A DNA stretch of 64,000 bases from Flavobacterium sp. NG2 (GCF_034119845.1 NZ_CP139420.1:2086001-2150000); one strand, 5' to 3'; numbered from the stretch's first letter, positions 1 to 9,612 are shown. Numbers and translations are program-made. Notes: generated from the sequence alone by a model not told the origin.

Positions 1-906
1 TACTTCAATAATTTCGTCGTCAATTTGTTTAGCAGTTTTAGCTACAACTTCCTCAATACGGGCAGGGTGAATACGACCATCTGTTACTAATTTGTGTAAA
101 GCCAAACGAGCGATTTCTCTTCGAACAGGGTCAAAACAAGAAAGAATAATTGCTTCTGGCGTGTCATCAACAATGATTTCAACTCCTGTAGCAGCTTCAA
201 TAGCTCTAATGTTACGTCCTTCACGACCAATGATTCTACCTTTTACATCGTCAGATTCAATGTTGAATACAGATACACAGTTTTCTACTGCTTCTTCGGT
301 ACCAACTCTTTGAATGGTATTGATGATGATTTTCTTAGCTTCTTGTTGAGCGGTAAGCTTAGCTTCTTCAATAGTGTCTTGGATATGTGACATTGCCGAA
401 GATTTGGCTTCAGCTTTCAATCCTTCAATTAATTGGTTTTTAGCCTCTTCAGTAGAAAGTCCAGAGATTACTTCTAGCTGCTGTAATTGACTTTTGTGTA
501 GTTTGTCTACTTCTGCTTGTTTTCTCTCTAAAATTTCAATTTTAGAGTTTAATTCAGCGGTTTTGTTTTCAAAATCGTCATTAATTTTTTTGGCTTTTGA
601 AAGTTCGTTAGAGATTTGAGATTCTTTGTCTCTAGTTCTTTTTTCTACTTCGGCAACCTTTTTGTCTCTTGCAAGAATCACTTGTTCGTGCTCAGATTTT
701 AATTCGATAAATTTTTCTTTAGCTTGAAGAATTTTATCTTTTTTTATGTTTTCAGCTTCTTGATTAGCGTCTTTTAAGATAGATGCGGCCTCTTTTTTTG
801 CGTTTTTGATTAAATTAGAAATATTGCTTTTTTCTATGATTTTAGCAATGCTGAAGCCTCCTGCGATTCCTATAATCCCTGAAATGACGATTGTTACTAT
901 GTCCAT
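1..906 (-). CDS. rny: Ribonuclease Y (partial, C-terminus beyond left edge)
   Basis: This is the N-terminal 302 residues of RNase Y, the membrane-anchored endoribonuclease that starts mRNA decay. The start ATG is at 904-906. Residues 1-22 form one membrane helix (starting [17 protein letters not shown]). A long charged coiled coil of about 170 residues follows, and then the KH domain with its [15 protein letters not shown] motif. The window ends just after the KH domain, so the catalytic HD domain is missing only because of the edge. It lies directly downstream of the 6S-like RNA and zapA on the same strand. The identification is firm because the order of helix, coiled coil and KH is specific to this family. 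Confidence 0.95.
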   Translation of the reverse strand, partial: MDIVTIVISGIIGIAGGFSIAKIIEKSNISNLIKNAKKEAASILKDANQEAENIKKDKILQAKEKFIELKSEHEQVILARDKKVAEVEKRTRDKESQISNELSKAKKINDDFENKTAELNSKIEILERKQAEVDKLHKSQLQQLEVISGLSTEEAKNQLIEGLKAEAKSSAMSHIQDTIEEAKLTAQQEAKKIIINTIQRVGTEEAVENCVSVFNIESDDVKGRIIGREGRNIRAIEAATGVEIIVDDTPEAIILSCFDPVRREIARLALHKLVTDGRIHPARIEEVVAKTAKQIDDEIIEV

Positions 907-929
907 GTTTGTTTAAAATTTATATATAA

Positions 930-1090
930 AAAAAGCCTACATTAATTGCTTGAATAAACTCGAAAAGACAAGTTTTGAGCTAACTCACTGTTCAAGTTTC
1001 CTCGCCGGAGCGTGGCATGCTTTAGTAGTGAAGATTCGCTCATTCTAATTTGTTAGTGTTGAGTTTACCAAATGTGAACTAATGTAGGCA
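930..1090 (-). ncRNA. ssrS: 6S-like regulatory RNA (6S-Flavo type)
   Basis: The gap between zapA and rny folds into one long interrupted hairpin. The closing stem is a perfect 10 bp pair (935-944 with 1080-1089), an inner stem pairs 956-961 with 1061-1066, and further short helices flank an open centre. On the minus strand the closing stem is followed by a run of seven T (928-934), which sets the strand and the 3' end. 6S RNA adjoins zapA in many bacteria, and Rfam has a flavobacterial 6S family. 6S binds the housekeeping RNA polymerase by imitating an open promoter. I saw no clear -7 box, so it may be processed from the zapA transcript. Confidence 0.75.
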
Positions 1091-1115
1091 GTATCTTAGT
1101 CTATGTAAAGAACGT

Positions 1116-1409
1116 TTAATTGTCGAGATATTGATCTAATAACGCATTGATTTTTTTAATTCTTTCAATAGTTTCTTCACCATTGATAGCATTGTCAATT
1201 TGTTTTTGTTCAACTTGTGAGGCAAATTGCAAAGCACACATTGCTAAAACATCTTGCTTATCTCGAACAGCATAATTTTCTTCAAATTGCTTAATCATTA
1301 CATCAATTTTCTTAGAAGCACTTCTAAGTCCTTCTTCTTGTGGGAGTTCCACGGTGAGTGGGTATACTCTGTCTGCAATTGATATTTTTATTTTAAGCTT
1401 TTCGTCCAT
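1116..1409 (-). CDS. zapA: Cell division protein ZapA
   Basis: This 97-residue protein matches the short ZapA form. A beta-rich N-terminal part (MDEKLKIKISIADRVYPLTV) is followed by a long helix with heptad character ending at DQYLDN. ZapA binds and bundles FtsZ at midcell. The reading frame extends upstream to 1442, but the family begins at the MDEK methionine (1407-1409), which I chose. It lies just downstream of the ZapB-like coiled-coil gene (9 bases away), probably in the same operon, and upstream of the 6S-like RNA. Confidence 0.9.
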   Translation of the reverse strand: MDEKLKIKISIADRVYPLTVELPQEEGLRSASKKIDVMIKQFEENYAVRDKQDVLAMCALQFASQVEQKQIDNAINGEETIERIKKINALLDQYLDN

Positions 1410-1417
1410 ATTTATTA

Positions 1418-1708
1418 TTAATCTGATAGCTGTGCTATGCAATAATCAATTTCGCGAATTAATGAATTTATCTTAAGCTTTGTATCTCTTTTATTTTCGT
1501 CACTGCCTAGTAATGAGCTAGCTAGTTTGAGTGTTTCATATTGTGCTTTTAAGGCTTCAATCTCAGTGGATTGACGTTCTATGATTTGTGCAGATTTTGT
1601 TAATTCGACCTTTAATTCTTGATTGTTATTTTCTAAATTTTGTATTTTTAGAATCAGCTTTCCAACTTTATTTTCAAGAGTATCAATTATTTCTGCAATT
1701 ACACTCAT
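1418..1708 (-). CDS. Small coiled-coil protein, ZapB-like
   Basis: This 96-residue, almost entirely helical protein has heptads running from about residue 10 to 75 (KLILKIQNLENNNQELKVEL and on) and no signal peptide. Its size, its coiled-coil nature and its position directly before zapA suggest a ZapB-like partner that links ZapA and the Z-ring. That role is inferred from context, because coiled coils are too repetitive to identify by eye. The promoter at 1738-1767 lies just upstream. Confidence 0.7.
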   Translation of the reverse strand: MSVIAEIIDTLENKVGKLILKIQNLENNNQELKVELTKSAQIIERQSTEIEALKAQYETLKLASSLLGSDENKRDTKLKINSLIREIDYCIAQLSD

Positions 1709-1737
1709 TCTATTTCCTAATTCATTACTTAATATTA

Positions 1738-1767
1738 CAAATTTAGTATTACTTTTTATTATTACAA
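1738..1767 (-). promoter_or_regulatory. Promoter for the zapB-like/zapA operon
   Basis: Reading the minus strand, TTG (1767-1765) is followed after 19 bases by TAAATTTG (1745-1738). This fits the flavobacterial -33/-7 pattern TTG, 17-20 bases, TAnnTTTG. The predicted transcription start is about 25 bases before the ATG at 1708. Confidence 0.65.
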
Positions 1768-1830
1768 TATTTTATCGGTTTTTTTATTATAAAATTACTA
1801 AAATGGCGCTATCTAGTTGGTTTTTAATTG

Positions 1831-1900
1831 GAAGAAGGAAATTGGGAGTTGGGAGTTCTGAATTAGGAAATAGAACTTCTATCTTCTAGCTTCCAACTTT
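1831..1900. repeat. Word-like intergenic repeat (GGGAGTT / ACTTCT type)
   Basis: The words GAAGAAGGAAATT, GGGAGTT (twice) and AGAACTTCTATCTTCTAGCTTCC are spaced by about ten bases between the divergent zapB-like and M23 genes. No open frame of interest covers it. It looks like one of the degenerate phased repeats that flavobacteria carry in intergenic DNA. Confidence 0.45.
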
Positions 1901-1945
1901 AATATAATTTGATTTTTCTTTTATATCTTAGCAAAAATGTGAAGA

Positions 1946-3643
1946 ATGAGATTGTATAAATTTTTGTTATTATTTTCAACTGTTGTTTTTGCTCAAGCCA
2001 ACTATCCAAAAGACTATTTTGGAGTACCGTTGGATATTCCGATGCAAGTTTCTGGTAATTTTGCTGAATTGCGACCAAATCATTTTCATGCTGGTTTTGA
2101 TCTTAAAACTTTGGGCAGAGAGGGTATTGAAGTACATTCCGTTGCTGATGGTTTTGTTTCTAGAATAAAAATCTCTCCTTACGGGAATGGTAGTGCATTG
2201 TATATTGACCATCCTAACGGTTTTACATCCGTTTATTGCCATTTACAAAAAGCCGAGGGGGCTATCGGTGATTTTATTAAAAAAACGCAATATAAAGAGC
2301 AATCTTTTGAAATTGAAGTCTTTTTAAAGCCAACAGATTTGGTTGTTAAAAAGGGTCAGGTTATTGGTTTAACAGGAAATACAGGTTCTTCCCAAGGACC
2401 GCATTTGCATTTTGAATTTCGTGATACTAAAACTGAAAAAATTATCAATCCATTGCTTTTTGGGTATGACAAATACGTAAAAGACACAAGGAAACCTTCT
2501 GTTTCGGCGCTATATGTTTACCCTTTAGACGATAAAACTTCGGTTAATCAATCAAAACGTCCGTTGTTGCTTAATTTATCATTGCAAAAGGATGGAACTT
2601 ATTTAGCTAATAAAGTTTCGGCTAATGGTAAGATAGGCTTTGGAATAACAGCTGATGATTATGACGCCACTTCAGGCAGTAAAAATGGGGTGTATAAAGT
2701 TCAATCGTATTTAAATGGTAAAGAAAGTTTTGGGTATCAGATGGATACTTATTCTTTTGATGAAATGCGCTATATTAATGCTTTGGTTGATTATTCGAGG
2801 TATAAAAAAACGGGACAAAGGGTTCAAAAGTTGTTTATGACAACCCCTTATCCGCTGAGTGTATTGAAAACCGATGCCTCAAATGGAGTTATTACAGTAT
2901 TGCCTAATTTGACCTCTGTATATCGTATTGAAGTTGCCGATTTTTCAGGAAATACGACTGTAGTTAATGTGCCAATAGGGTACGATACGGTTTCGCCAAT
3001 TATAGAAAAAGAAACTGTGAACTCTAATTACTATGTAAAAGTAAACCGCGAAAATAGTTTTGTAAAAAACAATTGGTCGGTATTTTTTCCAGTTGGTACT
3101 TTTTATGAAAATTTCGATATGAATTTTGATGTGCGAAATGATAGTTTATATCTTCATGATGTATACACACCAGTACATTCTTATTTTACCATAACAGTTG
3201 AGGATTCAAAATATACCGAAGAACAAAGAGATAAAGTATTTATTGCCGATGTGGATTCTCGTGGGAATTTAGGTTATAATTATACCACAAGAAAAGGAAA
3301 TGTTTTTACTACTAAGGTAAAATCACTTGGGAAATATACTTTGGCTAGGGATACTACAAATCCGTATGTTTCGATTGGGAAATCAATTGAAGGAAAATGG
3401 CTGAGTAATTATAAATCCATAGATTTATCAATTAGCGATAGTGGTTCAGGAATAAAATCGTATCATGGTTATTTGAATGGGGTTTGGGCACTGTTCGAAT
3501 ATGATTATAAAACTCGAAAAATTACTCATAATTTTAGTGATGGTGTTGTTGCCGAAGGTGCGAATGATTTAAAAGTGGTTGTTACTGATAATGTAGGGAA
3601 TTCAACTACCTTTGAAACTCGTTTTTATAGAAGTCAAAAATAA
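1946..3643 (+). CDS. M23 family metallopeptidase
   Basis: This is a secreted zinc endopeptidase of the lysostaphin/LytM family, which cuts peptide cross-links in peptidoglycan. Residues 1-17 are a signal peptide ending in FAQ. The M23 domain covers about residues 35-165, with the zinc ligands H48 and D52 in HAGFD and the HLH motif at residues 153-155 (GPHLHFEF). The remaining 400 residues are beta-rich, probably Ig-like, as in the flavobacterial versions of about 560 residues. The next gene, a TonB-dependent receptor, starts 12 bases after the stop, so the two are probably co-transcribed. Confidence 0.92.
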   Translation: MRLYKFLLLFSTVVFAQANYPKDYFGVPLDIPMQVSGNFAELRPNHFHAGFDLKTLGREGIEVHSVADGFVSRIKISPYGNGSALYIDHPNGFTSVYCHLQKAEGAIGDFIKKTQYKEQSFEIEVFLKPTDLVVKKGQVIGLTGNTGSSQGPHLHFEFRDTKTEKIINPLLFGYDKYVKDTRKPSVSALYVYPLDDKTSVNQSKRPLLLNLSLQKDGTYLANKVSANGKIGFGITADDYDATSGSKNGVYKVQSYLNGKESFGYQMDTYSFDEMRYINALVDYSRYKKTGQRVQKLFMTTPYPLSVLKTDASNGVITVLPNLTSVYRIEVADFSGNTTVVNVPIGYDTVSPIIEKETVNSNYYVKVNRENSFVKNNWSVFFPVGTFYENFDMNFDVRNDSLYLHDVYTPVHSYFTITVEDSKYTEEQRDKVFIADVDSRGNLGYNYTTRKGNVFTTKVKSLGKYTLARDTTNPYVSIGKSIEGKWLSNYKSIDLSISDSGSGIKSYHGYLNGVWALFEYDYKTRKITHNFSDGVVAEGANDLKVVVTDNVGNSTTFETRFYRSQK

Positions 3644-3655
3644 AACTCATATAAT

Positions 3656-6121
3656 TTGAATATCGCTAAAATAATTTTTGTTTGTATTGCAATAAGTTTG
3701 GGTATCAGTACTTATGGGCAATCTGCTGTTGTAAAAGGAATTGTTCTTAATAAAGATAATCAGCCTGTTGTTAATGTAAATGTTTCTTCTTCAGGTTCTA
3801 AAACCTATTCAAATGCGAATGGATTTTATTCGATAAAAATACCAGCTAACGAAAAAGTAACACTTGTTTTTTCTCATATTTCTTTGAAAAGAGTATCTGT
3901 GGTACTTAGTTTGAGAGAAGGAGAAGAGTATGAATTTAATGTGGTGATGAATGAACAGCAGGAGCAGATGGGGGAAATTGTTGTTACTAATTCGAATAGA
4001 AGGCAAATACAAGGTGTTACCTCTATTGAGCCTGAATTGATACGGAAAATGGCAGGAGCCAATGCCGGAATCGAAAATATTTTGAAAGCCTTACCTGGTG
4101 TGAATTCAAATAACGAATTGAGTACTCAATATGCTGTGCGTGGTGGAAATTATGATGAGAACTTAGTATATGTGAACGAAATTGAAGTTTATCGCCCTTT
4201 TTTGATTCGCTCGGGACAACAAGAGGGATTGAGTTTCACGAATACAGATTTGGTTCAAAATGTAGATTTTTCAGCAGGTGGATTTCAAGCGAAATTTGGG
4301 GATAAATTATCATCAGTTTTGGATATTACGTATCGTAAACCAACACAATTTGCAGGAACATTTGAAGCCAGTTTTTTAGGGGGAAGCATGTCTATAGATG
4401 CTTTGTCTAAAAATAAAAAATGGACTGCTGTTACAGGTGTTCGTTATAGAAATAATAGTTTATTGGTGAATAGTCAAGACACTGAAACGAATTACAAACC
4501 TTCCTTTGTCGATGTGCAAACCAATGTGAATTATAATGCTTCTGAAAAATGGAATTTTAATTTTTTAGGGAATATATCGCAAAACAAATACAATTATCAG
4601 CCTTTGTCTCGCCAAACTAAGTTTGGTACGATAGATAAACCAATGGCGCTAACGGTGTTTTATGAAGGTCAAGAAAAGGATAAATACGAAACTTATTTTG
4701 GTGCTTTCAAGGCAACTTATAAAGTGACAGAAATGTTTACGTTGAAATATATAGGTTCTATTTTTCATACGACCGAGCAAGAGCATTTTGATATATTGGC
4801 GCAATATCGTTTAGGTGAGGTAGACACGTCTATTGGTTCAGACACCTATGGTAATGTGAGTTTTACTAGAGGTATTGGTTCACAGCTAAATCATGCGCGT
4901 AATGATTTAGACGCTTTGATTGTTAACACCGAGATAAAAGGATTTCACGATTGGAAAAAGAATTTGGTAGAATGGGGAGCAAAGTTTACCCGTGAATCGA
5001 TTCGTGATAGAGTAGTAGAATGGGAAGTGATTGATTCTGCAGGATTCTCCATTAATCCTCCTAAGTTTTTTGTGGCAAACAATCAGCCGGAAACTTCATA
5101 TACTGGTCCATTATTACCTTATCGAAATATTCGTGCTCAAAATTTTAATACTATCAATCGTTTTTCAGGTTATTTTCAATGGAGTCGTAAGGATAAGATA
5201 GGAGATACAGACGTTTGGTATAATGCAGGAGTACGTGCTCATAGTTGGACTGTTTCGGGTACGAATGCAGATGGAAACTCTCAAACAACGATAAGTCCTA
5301 GAGCGCAATTTGCCATAAAACCTGATTGGGAGAAAGATATGGTGTTTCGAATTTCAGGTGGAATTTATCATCAACCTCCTTTTTATAGGGAGTTACGTGA
5401 TGAGGATGGATCGGTTCAGCCAGATGTTAAAGCGCAAGAATCGGTACATTTGGTTTTGAGTAATGATTATAGTTTTAAAATGTGGGGACGTCCCTTTAAA
5501 TTAATTTCAGAACTGTATTATAAGTCATTAACTGATGTGAATACGTATACGATTGACAACGTTCGTATCCGATATGCTGCGGATAATAATGCCATTGCTT
5601 ATGCGCAAGGATTGGATGTGCGATTGAACGGGGAGTTTGTTCCAGGAACCGAATCGTGGTTGAGTTTTGGTTATTTAAAAACAGAAGAAAATAGTGCTGA
5701 TAAAGGATATATTGCAAGGCCAACGGATCAAAGGTTGAAGTTTGCAGCCTTATTTCAAGATTATATGCCAAATATCCCATCGGTAAAATTGTATTTGAAT
5801 CTGGTATATAACACTGGACTACCAGGAGGTTCGCCTTCCTATGCTGATCCATATTTGTTCCAAAAGAGATTGAATGATTATCGAAGAGTGGACGTTGGAT
5901 TTTATAAAGTATTTATTGATAGAAACAAGACTAAGCCAAATAGTAAATTGTTTAAAGATTTTAAAGAACTAGCTTTGGGGTTTGAAATTTTTAATCTTTT
6001 CAATAATCAAAATGCAATTACGAATACTTGGGTGAGAGATGTGTATACTAAAACGGAATATGGTATTCCAAATTATATGACTACACGTGTGTTTAATATA
6101 AAATTGACTGCTAAGTTATAG
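3656..6121 (+). CDS. TonB-dependent receptor with carboxypeptidase-like N-terminal domain
   Basis: This 821-residue outer-membrane receptor has a signal peptide (residues 1-22, ending YGQ) and a CarboxypepD-regulatory-like beta domain (about residues 25-100). A plug domain follows (GVNSNNELSTQYAVRGGNYDE) and then a beta-barrel ending in a typical aromatic/hydrophobic strand (VFNIKLTAKL). Its substrate cannot be read from the sequence. The start is a TTG codon at 3656; no ATG lies in frame between the previous stop and the signal peptide. It follows the M23 gene closely, and this pairing hints at envelope work rather than nutrient capture, though that is only inference. Confidence 0.9.
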   Translation: MNIAKIIFVCIAISLGISTYGQSAVVKGIVLNKDNQPVVNVNVSSSGSKTYSNANGFYSIKIPANEKVTLVFSHISLKRVSVVLSLREGEEYEFNVVMNEQQEQMGEIVVTNSNRRQIQGVTSIEPELIRKMAGANAGIENILKALPGVNSNNELSTQYAVRGGNYDENLVYVNEIEVYRPFLIRSGQQEGLSFTNTDLVQNVDFSAGGFQAKFGDKLSSVLDITYRKPTQFAGTFEASFLGGSMSIDALSKNKKWTAVTGVRYRNNSLLVNSQDTETNYKPSFVDVQTNVNYNASEKWNFNFLGNISQNKYNYQPLSRQTKFGTIDKPMALTVFYEGQEKDKYETYFGAFKATYKVTEMFTLKYIGSIFHTTEQEHFDILAQYRLGEVDTSIGSDTYGNVSFTRGIGSQLNHARNDLDALIVNTEIKGFHDWKKNLVEWGAKFTRESIRDRVVEWEVIDSAGFSINPPKFFVANNQPETSYTGPLLPYRNIRAQNFNTINRFSGYFQWSRKDKIGDTDVWYNAGVRAHSWTVSGTNADGNSQTTISPRAQFAIKPDWEKDMVFRISGGIYHQPPFYRELRDEDGSVQPDVKAQESVHLVLSNDYSFKMWGRPFKLISELYYKSLTDVNTYTIDNVRIRYAADNNAIAYAQGLDVRLNGEFVPGTESWLSFGYLKTEENSADKGYIARPTDQRLKFAALFQDYMPNIPSVKLYLNLVYNTGLPGGSPSYADPYLFQKRLNDYRRVDVGFYKVFIDRNKTKPNSKLFKDFKELALGFEIFNLFNNQNAITNTWVRDVYTKTEYGIPNYMTTRVFNIKLTAKL

Positions 6122-6219
6122 CGTTTATTTTTATTTTTTAGCTATTAAAAAAAAGAGAAGAAGTGCAAAAGCATTTTTTAAATTGATTACATTTGGTTTT
6201 ATTTTAATTTTTGTAGGTT

Positions 6220-6942
6220 ATGAAAAATATAAGGATAGTAGTGTTGTTTGTCACTGTTTTGATTCTTGCTAGTTGCAAAGAGGAAGTTGAAAAACCGAAA
6301 GTGATTTACGATGGAACAAATAAAGAAAAACCTTTTGCTAAAATTGACTCTACTCAAATTGCTATCGCTGATTTGCCTATTCAAATTGAAGGAACGGATT
6401 ATTTGATTCATCCAGTTGGAGACTTAAGAGTATATGAAAGAGGAACAAAGTCTCGTTATGGTTCTTCAAGTGTAATTGATTTGAGTTTTACTATATCGAA
6501 TTATAGTGATAACGAAATTACAGGCTATTTGCAAAATTTAAAATTTCAAAAGATAAATTCCGATTCTATTAAAGCGCTTACTGATAAGAGAGTTTTGATT
6601 CAAACAGCTACTTATTTAAGCGGAATTGCTGATAAAACCAAAAAGCGAATCATGGTTTATACTTTGTTTGATATCGACTCAAATAGAGATGGGAAATTAG
6701 ATTCAAGTGATATTAAAAGTTTGTATCTAAGTGATATTAGTGGTGAAAATTTCACTAAAATATCAGTGAATTTTCAAGAGCTGATTGATTGGAGCTTAAT
6801 TGAATCTCAAAATCGTTTGTATTTTAGAACAGTTGAGGACACCAATAAAAATGGACAATTCGATAAGAACGATGTTGTTCATTATAATTATATTGATTTG
6901 TCTAGAAACGATTGGAAAGTTGATAGTTACGAGCCTATTTAA
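6220..6942 (+). CDS. Lipoprotein with two EF-hand/dockerin-like calcium loops
   Basis: This 240-residue lipoprotein of unknown function has a signal peptide ending in the lipobox LASC (lipidated Cys at about residue 19). Two acidic loops fit the EF-hand pattern D-x-N/D-x-D/N-G-x-(hydrophobic)-D. They are DIDSNRDGKLDSSD near residue 150 and EDTNKNGQFDKND near residue 207. The middle is a beta-rich stretch that I do not recognise. The stop overlaps the stop of the convergent DUF2971 gene by two bases. The calcium binding is inferred from the loops alone. Confidence 0.75.
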   Translation: MKNIRIVVLFVTVLILASCKEEVEKPKVIYDGTNKEKPFAKIDSTQIAIADLPIQIEGTDYLIHPVGDLRVYERGTKSRYGSSSVIDLSFTISNYSDNEITGYLQNLKFQKINSDSIKALTDKRVLIQTATYLSGIADKTKKRIMVYTLFDIDSNRDGKLDSSDIKSLYLSDISGENFTKISVNFQELIDWSLIESQNRLYFRTVEDTNKNGQFDKNDVVHYNYIDLSRNDWKVDSYEPI

Positions 6943-7640
6943 ATCAAAATATCACTCTCCAAATCTGATTTTTCAATCGTAAAATTAAAACCTAATTGTT
7001 GTACTAATTGAATAACAAGGTTTTTGTACCAGTTTTCGGACTTGGGGTGGATGTAGATTTTTTCTATTAATTCTTCAATATCGACATTTATTTTTAAACC
7101 ATCGTTCAAAACAGTAAGGTTTTGGGTGACATCTGTAATGATACGGACTTCTCTTTCGTATTGAAAACTTTTTCGTTTGAATAGAAATGGAAAGAACATG
7201 TCGTCAAACGGGATGTATTCTTTTTTGTAATCAATATAGTTGACTTCCCCGATGAATTGGTTGTAGGTAGTCTCGGGAACGACGGCTTTTTGTAACCTTC
7301 CAATTGTGGATTGAATCGCTAGTCCTTCGCTATTTTGAGTGAAAATTTGCCACATGGCAAAGGACTCGTATTCATTGATATGCCAGCTACTAATGGCGAC
7401 TTTTTCACGATGGATTTTGTAATACTTTAGGAAGTCAGGATTGTCGATAGAGAGTCTCTTGATTTCTTCATAAGTAGGTTCGCTAAAGGTACCCTCGTAT
7501 TGGTCCTCAAACTTGTCCGAACGCGACATAAACAGTTTTCTAGATAATAATAATTCTAAGAATTTAGATAAATCTAGATATTTCCAAACAATAGTATTTG
7601 GGTCGGTGGGTAGTTTTATGTTCGGGTTGTTGATGTACAT
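6939..7640 (-). CDS. DUF2971 domain-containing protein
   Basis: This is a protein of 233 residues matching DUF2971. The N-terminal block (WKYLDLSKFLELLLSRKLF) and MSRSDKFEDQYEG are typical, as is SSWHINEYESFAMWQIF in the middle. The family is found near defence and accessory genes in other genomes, but its activity is not established. The frame opens at 7679. I chose the methionine at 7638-7640 (MYINNPNIKL) because a strong promoter (-7 box 7677-7684) would start transcription downstream of the earlier ATG. Confidence 0.85.
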   Translation of the reverse strand: MYINNPNIKLPTDPNTIVWKYLDLSKFLELLLSRKLFMSRSDKFEDQYEGTFSEPTYEEIKRLSIDNPDFLKYYKIHREKVAISSWHINEYESFAMWQIFTQNSEGLAIQSTIGRLQKAVVPETTYNQFIGEVNYIDYKKEYIPFDDMFFPFLFKRKSFQYEREVRIITDVTQNLTVLNDGLKINVDIEELIEKIYIHPKSENWYKNLVIQLVQQLGFNFTIEKSDLESDILI

Positions 7641-7676
7641 TTTTTTTGATGTAAAGTCTGGGGTTAAAACTTTAAC

Positions 7677-7707
7677 CAAATTTAGTCAACTTAATCCACT
7701 ATTCAAA
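7677..7707 (-). promoter_or_regulatory. Promoter for the DUF2971 gene, deciding its start
   Basis: On the minus strand, TTTG (7707-7704) is followed after 19 bases by TAAATTTG (7684-7677), a full match to the flavobacterial consensus. Its -33 element lies inside the last codons of the ABC exporter. Transcription should begin near 7671, so the in-frame ATG at 7679 cannot be used from this promoter. Confidence 0.7.
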
Positions 7708-9525
7708 AGATTGCATGGTTACTAATTTGTTATAAGTTCCGTTAAGTGTAATCAGTTCGTCATGACTGCCTTGTTCAACGATTTTTCCTTTTTGCATTAC
7801 AATAATTGTATCTGCTTTTTGAATAGTTGATAAGCGGTGTGCAATGACAATAGAAGTTCTATTTTGCATCATGTTTTCTAGTGCCACTTGTACAAATTTT
7901 TCACTTTCAGTATCTAGAGCAGAAGTTGCTTCATCCAAAATCATAATGGGAGGATTTTTTAAAACGGCACGAGCAATTGAAAGACGTTGTTTTTGGCCAC
8001 CTGATAATTTGTTTCCACTGTCACCAATATTGGTATGAATACCTAAAGGTAATTCTTTTACAAATTCGTACGCATTGGCAATTTTTAATGCCTCTATAAT
8101 CTCCTCGTCGGTAGCGTCTAGTTTTCCTAAAGCAATATTAGCTTTTATGGTGTCGTTGAATAAAATACTGTCTTGCGTAACAAGTCCCATCAAGCCACGT
8201 AGTGACTGAATATTCATGTCTTTGATATTGATGTCGTCAATATTGATTTCACCTTCATTTACATCGTAAAAACGAGTTAATAAATTAGCAATGGTACTCT
8301 TTCCGCTACCTGATTGTCCAACTAAAGCAACAGTTTGTCCTTTTTTAACTTCTAATGAAAAATCCGAAAGGACATTCTCGTCTTGGTACTTAAAGTTGAT
8401 GTTTTTAATCGAAATTTGACTGTCAAAGGATGTTTTGATAATTGCATTTTCTTTGGAAGTAATTGGGTTGTCTTGTTCAAGAATTTCAAGAACGCGTTCG
8501 GCTGCTGCATTTCCTTTTTTGACGTTGTAAGTCGCTTTAGAGATCGATTTTGCAGGGGTAAGAATGTTGTAAGCTAATCCCATATAAGCGATGAATGAAG
8601 CGCCATTTAAGGTTTTTTCAATCAAAACCATATGTCCACCGTACCATAACAAAATAGCGATAACCATAATTCCCATAAATTCACTCGTAGGTGAAGCTAG
8701 GTTTTGGCGGTTGCCAATGCTGTTGGATAAAGTAAAAAAGCGTTGTGTTGATTCTTGAAAAATACGATTGAAATAATTCTCAGAATTGTATCCTTTTACA
8801 ACTTTCAATCCGCCTAAGGTTTCTTCGATAGTAGAAAGGAATATCCCTTGTTCTTGTTGTGCTCGGGTTGATTTTTTCTTTAATTGTTTTCCAATAACCG
8901 AGATGATGTAACCAGAAACAGGAATAAATATAAATACAAATAAAGTCAGTTTAACACTGATACTCAACATCGCAATGATGGTGAAAACAATCGTTAGTGG
9001 TTCTTTTACAATCAATTCAAGAACGGAAAGAAAGGAAGTTTGTACCTCATTCACATCGGCCGAAATTCTAGAAATCACATCACCTTTTCTTTTTTCTGAG
9101 AAAAAGGCTAGGGGTAAGTCAATTGTTTTTTTGTACATCGCATTACGCATGTCTCGCAAAATACCATTTCGTAAAAAGGTAATGAAAAACATCGCTAAGT
9201 AATCACTTAAATTCTTCAGTAAGAAGATGACAATAATTACCGCAACCATAATACTTAGTGTGTGAGCTACGCCAAAAGTCTCTGTGGTGTTGGTAATAAA
9301 ATAACTCAAATAATTCTCAGCATAGGTTTTAAACTCCCAAATTCCTGTATAAACAGGTTCGGTAGTATTTCTTTTAGTTTGATCAAATAAAACCTGCATC
9401 ATCGGAATTAAAGACATAAAAGAAAGGGTACTGAAAAGAGCGTATAAAATATTAAAGAAAATATTCAAATAAGCGTATTTTTTATATGGAACTATAAAAG
9501 AGAATATTTGTTTGAAATGAGTCAT
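7699..9525 (-). CDS. ABC exporter, membrane and ATPase domains fused (MsbA type)
   Basis: This 608-residue half-transporter has six membrane helices in residues 15-330 and an ATP-binding domain in about 370-605. Walker A is GQSGSGKST (403-411), the signature LSGGQKQR is at 507-514, and Walker B with the D-loop (MILDEATSALD) begins at 528. A dimer would export lipid or another hydrophobic substrate. MsbA-like lipid A export is the usual annotation, but the sequence does not prove the substrate. It is followed by its own transcript's neighbour DUF2971 and preceded by a terminator at 9551-9582. Confidence 0.93.
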   Translation of the reverse strand: MTHFKQIFSFIVPYKKYAYLNIFFNILYALFSTLSFMSLIPMMQVLFDQTKRNTTEPVYTGIWEFKTYAENYLSYFITNTTETFGVAHTLSIMVAVIIVIFLLKNLSDYLAMFFITFLRNGILRDMRNAMYKKTIDLPLAFFSEKRKGDVISRISADVNEVQTSFLSVLELIVKEPLTIVFTIIAMLSISVKLTLFVFIFIPVSGYIISVIGKQLKKKSTRAQQEQGIFLSTIEETLGGLKVVKGYNSENYFNRIFQESTQRFFTLSNSIGNRQNLASPTSEFMGIMVIAILLWYGGHMVLIEKTLNGASFIAYMGLAYNILTPAKSISKATYNVKKGNAAAERVLEILEQDNPITSKENAIIKTSFDSQISIKNINFKYQDENVLSDFSLEVKKGQTVALVGQSGSGKSTIANLLTRFYDVNEGEINIDDINIKDMNIQSLRGLMGLVTQDSILFNDTIKANIALGKLDATDEEIIEALKIANAYEFVKELPLGIHTNIGDSGNKLSGGQKQRLSIARAVLKNPPIMILDEATSALDTESEKFVQVALENMMQNRTSIVIAHRLSTIQKADTIIVMQKGKIVEQGSHDELITLNGTYNKLVTMQSFE

Positions 9526-9550
9526 TTGATGCTGGTATTTTTCGAAATAA

Positions 9551-9582
9551 AACCCGACTGTTTTTAAATTCAGTCGGGTTTT
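9551..9582. terminator. Rho-independent terminator, bidirectional form
   Basis: The inverted repeat AACCCGACTG (9551-9560) and CAGTCGGGTT (9571-9580) encloses a ten-base loop, with T residues on the right and A residues on the left. It lies downstream of pgm (minus strand) and upstream of the exporter. Confidence 0.85.
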
Positions 9583-9612
9583 GATAATAGTATAATATAA
9601 CGAATCTATAAA

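Noticed and set aside
1623..1889. 88-residue open frame on the plus strand over the ZapB-like gene
   Set aside because: It is antisense to a coiled-coil gene with a good promoter and ends in a repeat region.
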